Positions 58,132 to 63,813 of a stretch of DNA of 64,000 nt are shown here, in pieces. This DNA comes from Steromphala cineraria. Lineage: Eukaryota; Mollusca; Gastropoda; Trochida; Trochidae. The translations under genes were made by a program, and so were the position numbers. Positions within the stretch are counted from its first letter, which is position 1, and every line of letters starts with the position of its first letter. The stretch spans positions 13,956,726 through 14,020,725 of the forward strand of contig OU744731.1 of assembly GCA_916613615.1 (NCBI GenBank), written 5' to 3'. A model generated the notes under the pieces. That model was not told where the DNA came from. It saw nothing but the letters and a program-made list of their open reading frames with translations, and did not search any database.

Positions 58132-59063
58132 CAGTGCGCATTACTTATAACATAGATATATATCAAGTCTCTCTCTCCCCAGTCCCTCTTCATGACGTGG
58201 ATGTGAGTGTCAGTGTGCAGTACTTATAACATAAATATCTCTGATAATACCATCAAGTCTCTCTCCCCAGTCCCTCTTCATGGAGTGGATGTGAGTGTCA
58301 GTGTGCAGTACTTACCATAATATATCAATTAGATATATCTGATAACACCATCAAGTATCTCCCTCCCCAGTCCCTCTTCAGGGTGTAGATGTGAGTGTCA
58401 GTGTGCAGTACTTACCATAATATATCAATTAGATACATCTGATAATACCATCAAGTATCTCCCTCCCCAGTCCCTCTTCAGGGTGTAGATGTGAGTGTCA
58501 GTGTGCAGTACTTACCATAATATATCAATTAGATACATCTGATAATACCATCAAGTATCTCCCTCCCCAGTCCCTCTTCAGGATGTGGATGTGAGTGTCA
58601 GTGTGCAGTACTTACCATAATATATAATTTAGATATATCTGGTAACACCAACAAGTCTCTCCCTCCCATGTCCCTCTTCAGGATGTGGATGTGAGTGTCA
58701 GTGTGCAGTACTTACCATAATATATCAATTAGATATATCTGATAATACCATCAAGTCTCTCTATCCCCAGTCCCTCTTCAGGGTGTGGATGTGAGTGTCA
58801 GTGCGCATTACTTATAACATAGATATATATCAAGTCTCTCTCTCCCCAGTCCCTCTTCATGACGTGGATGTGAGTGTCAGTGTGCAGTACTTATAACATA
58901 AATATATCTGATAATACCATCAAGTCTCTCTCCCCAGTCCCTCTTCAGGATGTGAATGTGAGTGTCAGTGTGCAGTACTTATAACATAAATATCTCTGAT
59001 AATACCATCAAGTCTCTCTCCCCAGTCCCTCTTCATGGAGTGGATGTGAGTGTCAGTGTGCAG
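58132..59063 (+). repeat. Short units (79/88/100 bp) leading into the real exon
   Basis: Unit starts lie at 58132, 58211, 58299, 58399 and so on, then 58799, 58878, 58966 and 59054. The spacings are 79, 88 and 100 bp at the left, and 79, 88 and 88 bp at the right. The final 88-bp unit carries TACTTATAACATAAATATCT, CTGATAATACC and TCTCTCTCCCCAG and passes without interruption into the exon. The real junction is thus the terminal unit, and the 88-bp form is the best candidate for the ancestral unit; the 100-bp core form has an extra ~12 bp of AT-rich sequence. Confidence 0.8.
58996..59025 (+). promoter_or_regulatory. Genuine 3' splice site of the VIT exon
   Basis: CTGAT at 58996-59000 fits the yUnAy branch-point pattern, with the A 26 bases before the intron end. 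The pyrimidine tract TCTCTCTCCCC and CAG end at 59025. The next base opens the coding exon in phase 1. The same arrangement, with the A 28 bases upstream, is present in nearly every satellite unit. Confidence 0.75.
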
Positions 59064-59231
59064 GGCTTCCTGGCCAATGTGGAGACGAGTCTCCAGTACA
59101 TCAACGACTCGGACACAGACACTCTCGAGGTCGTCTACGTCTTCCCCATGGACGACAACATAGCCGTCTACAAACTTGAGGCCAACATCGCTGGAAGAAA
59201 CATCACAGCAGAGGTCCAGGAAAAGGAACAG
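59026..59231 (+). CDS. VWA5A-like: VWA5A-like exon A: first half of VIT domain
   Basis: This exon starts after CCCCAG with TC, which completes a GTC valine codon whose G comes from an upstream exon outside the window, followed by 68 full codons to CAG at 59231 and donor GTTGGA. The frame reads PLHGVDVSVSVQGFLANVE, then ETSLQYINDSD, EVVYVFPMDD and AVYKLEANIAG. This matches the VIT domain start, including the hallmark VFPMD. An ATG at 58962 opens the same frame but lies inside satellite sequence (unit starting 58966), so I do not take it as the real start; human VWA5A has an N-terminal exon before PVPL. Its first 38 bases are the template of the satellite. It contains a strong donor-like GTGAGT at 59046, only 20 bases in, which must be ignored for normal splicing. 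Confidence 0.93.
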
Positions 59232-59492
59232 GTTGGAGACATTTACCTATATCTATTTTCCCTACGACTATGAACATCGACTTTTGCTATATGAACCAAT
59301 TATTATTCAACTCTAAAGTCACATAACTAGGTCCTTTATGTATTTTGTCTTTAATTCTTCGATTTTTTAACCATATACTACACAGTTTTAATTATCTTTA
59401 TTGAAAGATAATATTTGCCTCATTCTGTTAAAGGGATTTGATGTTCAATAAGAAGCCACAAATGTGCATGTTGTCTCATTTCCAACCAAAAG
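59232..59492 (+). other. Intron, 261 bp
   Basis: A phase-0 intron runs from GTTGGA to the acceptor CCAAAAG. It is AT-rich; I see no gene or repeat in it. Confidence 0.85.
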
Positions 59493-59721
59493 GCTCGTGA
59501 GACGTACGATGAAGCTGTTGAGAGTGGTCACTCTGCAGTCCTGATGGAGGAACACGACACTGCTGGAGATATCTTCAGATGCCAGCTGGGCAATCTTCCC
59601 CCAAACTCAAAAGCTGACATCAAGTTCTCCTTTGTAACAGAAATGAGTCTGGAAACGGACGGGTCTCTCAAGTTCGTGCTGCCGACGGTCCTAAACCCAA
59701 GATACAACCCAAGCCTAGAAG
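59493..59721 (+). CDS. VWA5A-like: VWA5A-like exon B: second half of VIT domain
   Basis: The exon begins GCTCGTGAG in phase 0 after CCAAAAG and reads ARETYDEAVESGHSAVLMEE, then DIFRCQLGNLPPNSKADIKF and LKFVLPTVLNPRYNPS. These are typical late VIT motifs: the E..A...G..A.L..E segment, the F.C..GNL.P....I block and the F.LP..L.PRY end. It is 229 bp long and stops after one base of a codon, before donor GTGTTT at 59722. The open frame continues to 59834, but that part (VYFGFQLLTV onward) looks like read-through into the intron and does not resemble the family. The ATG at 59544 is internal. Confidence 0.92.
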
Positions 59722-60133
59722 GTGTTTATTTTGGGTTTCAGCTTTTGACAGTTCCTTATAAAACCTATGATTCCTCTACCCAATCTTATGAAAACCAACT
59801 CCAATCTATCAGCCATATCTTGATGTGTCATTGACTCATAGGTATCCTTTCTGAATACAGATGTTCCTGGTTATTTAAAAAAGGAATGAATATAATGATA
59901 AGGACAGTGAGATTTCTTCATCTTCAATTTGTTTCAGAACAAATAGAGCTCTCAAATGTTATTATAGACTTCCTTAGGCTTTAATCTTATTTTAGGACTG
60001 GATGACAGAACAGTTCCTGGTGAATTGTTAGAGTTATCAAAAGGTTGAAAGGGGAAGCTTTTACCCAAAGTCAACAATTTCCTAAGGTTTATGTAACAAC
60101 TACTTCACTTACTTAAAAAGTCCTATAATTCAG
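59722..60133 (+). other. Intron, 412 bp
   Basis: A phase-1 intron between the VIT exon and the linker exon, ending in TATAATTCAG. AT-rich; no repeat or gene recognised. Confidence 0.8.
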
Positions 60134-60303
60134 ACGGGACCTCCAAAACAGACACAACTTTCTCTGGCATGGTTATATGTCATTATAATCTGACCTGCAA
60201 AGGCTCTGTGAGCTCAAAGCACGGAATATCCCGAGTGTGGTCGGAAACTGACGAACTCAGGACAACTCTTGTGACATTGGCTGGCAGTATCAACAGATTG
60301 GAG
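60134..60303 (+). CDS. VWA5A-like: VWA5A-like exon C: VIT-VWA linker
   Basis: The first two bases, AC, complete a GAC codon with the G left by exon B; 56 further codons then stay open to GAG at 60303. The reading includes GTSKTDTTFSGMVICHYNLT, CKGSVSSKHGISRVWSE and LRTTLVTLAGSINRLE. The middle resembles the S.HGI..V.S segment that follows the VIT domain in VWA5A, and the length and phases fit both neighbours. It has no early ATG, so a simple open-reading-frame search misses it. The donor is GAG|GTTTTT, which is weak; no better in-frame donor occurs before the next stop. Exon identity rests on phase fit plus moderate family similarity. Confidence 0.8.
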
Positions 60304-60962
60304 GTTTTTATTATTTTTTTTTATTGAACATTTATATCTTAACATACACGTGAATCGATAAAAGAAAATATTAGTTGTAATCTTGATTAATATCAGTTCT
60401 TATCTTACCTTTCCTACCTACGGTTTCCGCGTTTCTGTTCTATAATTGAAGGGATAGTTCTATCGGGGAATGTTTTGTGGCAATGAAATTCAAGAGTGGA
60501 AGTGATGCTTTCTACTGTATGCCAAATTGTTAAATCTTGAACAACGAAATATAACCATTCCTACTATATTTGAAAATGAGTGTGAAATGATAATGTAACG
60601 ATCATGTATAAGTATAAACAGGGAAATACTCTTTAATTTTGATTCCAGAAAGAAATACCCCGATAGGACTGTCCCTTTAAATGAAATTAATATTGTCTGT
60701 GAATCCCCCTTTTTCAAATTAACACAATGAGAGGCCGCCCAAATATCAAAAGGTGCCCATGCGGTTCAAACCCCGTCACTAAATTGCTCAACACTAAATG
60801 GTGACATGAAATGATTCCTACATGAGCACTACTACTGTCTTATACATTAGATCATTTAAATCTCATTTGAAAAAAATCCTTTTTCACCTCATAGTAAACT
60901 GTCCTCATTAAAAAGAAATTGAGTTAAATATCAGTGTAATGTTAGTGTTTGCATAGTTCCAG
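60304..60962 (+). other. Intron, 659 bp, carrying a MITE-like element
   Basis: A phase-0 intron ending GCATAGTTCCAG. It contains the inverted-repeat element at 60449-60677; the rest is AT-rich. Short open frames on the minus strand here have no recognisable product. Confidence 0.8.
60449..60677. mobile_element. MITE-like element with 20-bp inverted ends
   Basis: AAGGGATAGTTCTATCGGGG at the left end is matched by the reverse complement of the right end, CCCCGATAGGACTGTCCCTT, with two mismatches. The element is 229 bp long, AT-rich and without coding capacity, which fits a non-autonomous DNA transposon. Flanks TTGA and TTAA could be a decayed four-base target duplication, as in piggyBac-type elements, but this is only suggestive. 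Confidence 0.55.
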
Positions 60963-61059
60963 GTAGATGGTCCATCCGAACTTGATCATGATATCGCTTT
61001 TCAAGTTCTCTACGAGGGTTCTCACAAGCCACAGACATCCCTTGAGAAGGGTGCTCAAG
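60963..61059 (+). CDS. VWA5A-like: VWA5A-like exon D: linker before VWA domain
   Basis: After TAGTTCCAG the exon reads in phase 0 VDGPSELDHDIAFQVLYEGS and HKPQTSLEKGAQ, 32 codons plus one base G before GTCAAG. This corresponds to the conserved ...FDRDVEL.IYY...H.P...LE.G stretch that precedes the VWA domain in the family. A second possible donor, GTATGA at 61065, would leave phase 0 and not fit the next exon, so 61059 is preferred: G plus AC of the next exon gives aspartate. The open frame from the ATG at 60967 is in another frame and is a shadow. Confidence 0.88.
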
Positions 61060-61479
61060 GTCAAGTATGATTTTAAATCTTATGATAATATACATAGAAA
61101 GCTTGGTTTGAAGATACAAACGGTAGGGGAGACTGGTGCAGACACAGCTTCGGGGCATGTTCGTCTTTTCTCTGTAATTTTTGATCGGGGCAACTTTATC
61201 TTCATTTGGTAATTCCTAACAGACAACATGACCTTACTCCCACACTGACTTTAAAATAGTGTCACTCCAACTTGTTCTTTACAACCCGTTGATTAAAATC
61301 CGTTTTTCATCTAGTTGAGTAATTTATTCGACTTCAGTTCAGTATTTTTTTGACAAATGTGGACTGTGTTTAGGCATATGTTCTTAAGTAAGCATAAACC
61401 AACATACAGAGACGTATATGAAACGAACAATGTTTTTGTTATGAACACTGTGTGCAGTCTTTCTGTATTAGAAATATGG

Positions 61480-61525
61480 GTCACGAGGCCCGAAATGCAA
61501 AATAAACTTGTCACTTGTCACTTGT
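61480..61525 (+). mobile_element. Possible 3' tail of a non-LTR retrotransposon
   Basis: GGGTCACGAGGCCCGAAATG is followed by AATAAA at 61501 and then by 2.7 copies of CTTGTCA. A polyadenylation-like hexamer followed by a short tandem repeat is the usual 3' end of CR1/L2-like elements. No reverse transcriptase remains in the window, and an ordinary microsatellite is an alternative. Confidence 0.3.
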
Positions 61526-62517
61526 AATATTGTACATCCTGATACAACAATATAACAATACAGGAAGTTTTTTATTATTACTGATTTTTGGTTTTTGTCT
61601 GAATATATTTCACTTTTTCGTTGGTTATGAAGCTTAATAAAGGTTTCAAACATACACTCATGGGCAAAAGAAACGATGTCAACTTTTCAAATGAATATAT
61701 AACCAGAATTCTGTTGTAAATGAAATGCGACTAAGAACCCTTGTGATAGGCACATCAATTGTGAAGAATACTTATAATTGTATGACTGTTTAAATACACA
61801 AGGGGTCATAAAACAACTTTTTTTTAAATTTTGGTCAGTATCTTAGGAATATGAAATTTATAGATTTGATACATTCAAGATGTTATCAACATAAAAACCC
61901 TTCATAGAGATTTATTTGTTCATGCATTTTGTGTATAAGTTGATGTAAACCAGTAAGAGTCGTTTTCACTATCCAATCAAGTCTAGTAAAGGAGATTTTA
62001 AACGGCGTTTTTGAAAGGTGTGTTATTCAAAACCGTTGACAGATAAACTTTGAAATTAAAGATAGCTGATAAGTTAAGTAGGCTCTTGAAGACATGATAA
62101 AAAAACCTGTTCCAGCCCTTACTCTCAATTGTACCTTAACTTATTATGCATTTTATATGGTATCGGAGTTTTTTCCCCTGACTGTGTATATGATTATAAA
62201 AGGAGCAGAAGCACGTTGTTTTTTTACTGTTGATTATACGTTAATACTTAATGTATTAATTTGATGGTGTAAAAACCCATTACTCAATCCAATCATCCAT
62301 AGGCAGGGGACAAAGTATAGAAATTCACATAAAATTCTTTTGCGGACATTTTGTGTGAACACATTAAATTTATTTTGAGTAAGAAAAATGAATTGCATGG
62401 CTACACTTTACATTAAATATTTGAATTATCACTGTTTCATCTAGTTTAAATACATTGTCTTTCAATAGAAACCATTAATTTTCAATTTTCCCTTATATTC
62501 CCCCTAAAATCATGCTG

Positions 62518-62529
62518 CTGTCCCTTTAA
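62518..62529 (+). mobile_element. Possible lone MITE terminus
   Basis: CTGTCCCTTTAA here repeats the right terminus of the element at 60449-60677 (60669-60680), followed in both places by a similar ATG...TTAAT context. No matching left end was found nearby, so this may be a truncated relative or chance. Confidence 0.25.
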
Positions 62530-62555
62530 TGAATGGAATATTAATGATCCCACAG

Positions 62556-62666
62556 ACAAAGAGGGTCTGATGAGAATGGATCTGTTGATGCTATCCTTCT
62601 ATCCTGACCTCACCTCTCCAACAACAGCTGGGTCTTCAGAGTTCATCTTTGTCATCGACAGATCTG
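62556..62666 (+). CDS. VWA5A-like: VWA5A-like exon E: start of VWA domain, first MIDAS half
   Basis: AC completes the aspartate codon begun in exon D; the exon then reads KEGLMRMDLLMLSFYPDLT, SPTTAGSSEF and IFVIDRS plus the first base of a glycine codon. The SFYP and EFIF.IDRSG segments are characteristic of the start of the VWA domain in VWA5A-type proteins. D and S of IDRS are the first residues of the metal-ion-dependent adhesion site (MIDAS, DxSxS), whose last serine is encoded by exon F. Length 111 bp, donor GTAAAA. Confidence 0.93.
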
Positions 62667-62885
62667 GTAAAATCTATTTCTCCTTACTTTTCCCCTTTTC
62701 ATTGCTAAAATGAATGCTGGGAATAACCAAAAATGATGATGCAGAGATACTTTTACTTTATGTTTTTTGTTTTAAGGGAGCATGCGTAATAAGCCGATTC
62801 CGAGTGGTGGAATGATTGCTTGGAATAATCCAACATTAAAAATGATGATATAGAGATACATTTACTTCATGTTTTATGTTTTCAG
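62667..62885 (+). other. Intron, 219 bp, half made of a junction duplication
   Basis: A phase-1 intron ending TGTTTTCAG. Bases 62701-62806 are a diverged tandem copy of 62810-62915, which includes the first 30 bases of the next exon. Confidence 0.85.
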
Positions 62886-62915
62886 GAAGCATGCGCAATA
62901 AGCCGATTCGGAGTG
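62701..62915 (+). repeat. Two-copy tandem duplication across the exon F acceptor
   Basis: Copy 1 (62701-62806) and copy 2 (62810-62915) are spaced 109 bases apart (CATGCG at 62781 and 62890). Shared pieces are ATTGCT, GGAATAA, AAAATGATGAT, AGAGATAC, TTTACTT, ATGTTTT and then GAGCATGCGTAATAAGCCG versus GAAGCATGCGCAATAAGCCG. Copy 1 has acceptor TTTTAAG where the real site has TTTTCAG, and its exon-like part runs into unrelated sequence after GAGTG. So about 75 bp of intron end plus 30 bp of exon start were duplicated once. Confidence 0.88.
62775..62806 (+). pseudogene. Partial pseudo-exon copy of exon F
   Basis: After TTTTAAG the copy would read GSMRNKPIPSGG in the gene's frame, close to the real GSMRNKPIRSAR, then continue through intron sequence to a TAG shortly after AAAATGATGATA, with no clear donor of its own. 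It is a truncated duplicate, not an alternative exon that could replace exon F. If its AAG acceptor were used the product would be truncated. Confidence 0.7.
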
Positions 62916-63012
62916 CAAGGGAGGCGATGATGTTCTTCCTGAAAAGTTTACCAGTTGACTGTTACTTCAACATCGTCTGCTTTGGCAGTCTGTTTGTAGC
63001 TCTGTTCCCGAA
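62886..63012 (+). CDS. VWA5A-like: VWA5A-like exon F: VWA domain, MIDAS serine
   Basis: GA completes the split glycine; the exon reads SMRNKPIRSAREAMMFFLKS, then LPVDCYFNIVCFGSLFVALF and PK, the lysine being split with exon G. DRSGS across exons E and F gives the MIDAS triad D-x-S-x-S. The AREAMMFFLKSLP helix and the YFNI..FGS...LFP strand are standard for the family. It is 127 bp long and ends in phase 2 at the strong donor GTAAGT (63013). The bases AAGTAAG could suggest a TAA stop, but the donor and the good continuation in exon G argue against it. Confidence 0.94.
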
Positions 63013-63668
63013 GTAAGTTTCTTTGTTCCCATAGTATGTATGATGTGGATCCTTTATAAGCATTACGTTTTCCGTTTTTACAACCAAAGTCATGCAACTT
63101 CAGTGTGTCTAATCTAGCCATCCTGAAGTGGATTCCTGGAATAGACCAAACAGGTGATCATTATTACCTTTATGTTCAATGAACACACGCTTGTTACTTT
63201 TTTCATTAAAGATATGAAAAAGAGAAGCTGGCCTTTTCAATTATAATATCTTTTAATCATGCATTTAACAATCTTACGGAAACCTAACTATTCGACCTTA
63301 AACAATAATTAATTCCGCCTTTCAAGCCCACAGATGTTTCATTTCATATGTGAGGGCAATTTGACGACTTGAAATCATACACCAGTTTTATGGTTCGTTG
63401 TCTTCAAAATATTTCTCAATCTCGGTCTTCAAACACATACACGCTCCAATTTCTATTTTAGGATATATCCAAATCTATTTTTCTACAAGACCTTAAGTAT
63501 CACCTTTCTTATCATACTTCGGACACTTGCAAATTTTTATTTTTACAGGATTACATTACACTTTGCAAACGCTTTCTCTACAAGAATAAATAAAATTATC
63601 ATCACTGAATTCAGGCTTGAGATAAACTTTTATACCATGCAAATAACCTATAATATTACCGTTTTTAG
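63013..63668 (+). other. Intron, 656 bp
   Basis: A phase-2 intron from GTAAGT to CCGTTTTTAG. AT-rich with no recognisable element. Confidence 0.82.
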
Positions 63669-63813
63669 AGGGAGCAATCGTTACACCCAAAGAACACTGG
63701 AGCAAGCAATGGGACTCCAAGCTACTCTGGAAGCTGACTTCGGAGGTACCAATATCCTTAGACCCATTCAGTTCGTGTACAGTACAAAGCCTCCCGCTGG
63801 ATATTCGAGACAG
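63669..63813 (+). CDS. VWA5A-like: VWA5A-like exon G: VWA domain, GGT motif
   Basis: A at 63669 completes lysine, then GSNRYTQRTLEQAMGLQ, ATLEADFGGTNILRPIQFVY and STKPPAGYSRQ follow, ending in CAG before donor GTAACA. The GGT.I..P segment supplies the conserved MIDAS threonine in this family. AG occurs twice at the exon start (63667-63670); only the first keeps the frame with exon F. The frame is open upstream to an ATG at 63637, but that stretch (MQITYNITVF) is intron read-through. The next expected exon, carrying the .VFTDG motif, lies past the window. Confidence 0.93.

Larger units (their letters stand above)
1..59063 (+). repeat. Splice-junction satellite, ~590 copies of a 100-bp unit
   Basis: A head-to-tail tandem array of a 100-bp unit fills the first 59 kb; the ten-base blocks recur in register every 100 bases for long stretches. 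Numbering the unit from CAGTGTGCAG: 11-20 is TACTTACCAT, 41-45 is CTGAT (branch-point-like), 61-70 is the pyrimidine run CTCCCTCCCC or CTCTCTCCCC, 71-72 is AG, and 73-100 plus 1-10 equal the first 38 bases of the coding exon at 59026, with about three changes in the commonest version. The array starts before base 1 and ends where the unit merges into the real exon; the last shared base is about 59063. Stops occur in every frame, so there is no repeat protein. Known: satellites grow by unequal crossing-over and replication slippage. Inferred: this one arose by tandem duplication of the gene's own intron/exon boundary. The consensus has no CpG. Confidence 0.97.
47341..59063 (+). repeat. Gene-proximal, divergent zone of the satellite
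   Basis: From about 47.3 kb to the exon, units carry variants rare further left: TCTCTATGTCCCC, CATCCGGTAACACCAACAAG (49333, 51002, 51302, 52602, 55701), CCCCGGTCCC, TAACACC, and short units. The 79-bp units begin at about 50096, 56663, 58132 and 58799, each with GTGCGCATTACTTATAAC and CATGACGTGG. Units of 88-90 bp follow them. A ~6.4-6.6-kb segmental duplication links about 49.3-50.3 kb to 55.7-56.9 kb. Many of these differences are CpG-to-TpG/CpA changes relative to the core consensus, so this zone probably preserves older states. Confidence 0.75.
61060..62555 (+). other. Intron, 1496 bp, with repeat relics
   Basis: This is the longest non-satellite intron, phase 1, ending GATCCCACAG. It is AT-rich. 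Apparent open frames at 61311-61514 and 61468-61653 on the minus strand resemble no known family. The segment around 61120-61200 (GTAGGGGAGACTGGTGCAGA, then a GGGGCATG and GGGGCAAC pair) looks like a decayed interspersed repeat. 61480-61525 resembles a retroposon tail and 62518-62529 a MITE end. The rest shows nothing recognisable. Confidence 0.75.

Noticed and set aside
58962..59025. ATG at 58962 as the true start of the protein
   Set aside because: The first ~20 residues would come from satellite sequence and the family has an N-terminal segment before PVPL; the exon starts with a split codon behind a good acceptor. It is kept only as an alternative in the findings.
1..59063. CRISPR-like array of direct repeats
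   Set aside because: The whole 100-bp unit repeats; there are no unique spacers, no cas genes, and the context is a eukaryotic gene.
1..59063. A long repeat protein encoded by the array
   Set aside because: The unit is 100 bp, so the frame shifts each copy, and TAA/TAG/TGA in the AT-rich part close every frame; no long open frame exists.
1..59063. Pure assembly artefact (collapsed or artificially repeated reads)
   Set aside because: Units carry many distinct variants, rare indels and nested collinear duplications, and diverge gradually toward the gene. Exact copy number could still be wrong; spanning long reads would settle it.
1..59063. Recursive splicing sites inside the units
   Set aside because: A recursive site needs AG directly followed by GT at the junction; the units have AG|TCCC and CAG|TACT, so no zero-length exon is formed.
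59722..59834. Continuation of the VIT exon to a stop at 59834
   Set aside because: It does not resemble the family after NPSLE, and the next exon (60134) fits the phase left by the donor at 59722.
60745..60785. tRNA or tRNA-derived SINE (GGTTCAAACCCC resembles a B box)
   Set aside because: No A box, no proper T-arm pairing and no cloverleaf; at most a decayed SINE fragment.
60967..61212. 81-residue open frame on the plus strand
   Set aside because: It overlaps exon D in a different frame; the exon D frame matches the family and this one does not.
60490..61653. Minus-strand open frames at 60490-60717, 60931-61158, 61311-61514 and 61468-61653
   Set aside because: Short, inside introns or opposite exon D, with no family resemblance or splice support.
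61652..62360. A ~700-bp DNA transposon with ends CACTCATGGGCAAAAG and CTTTTGCGGACATTTTGTG
   Set aside because: The ends share only about nine bases (GCAAAAGAA in inverted form) with poor match beyond, and there is no target duplication; too weak to call.
62775..62806. Mutually exclusive alternative exon to exon F
   Set aside because: Only the first ~30 bases are duplicated; the copy lacks the rest of the exon and has no donor.
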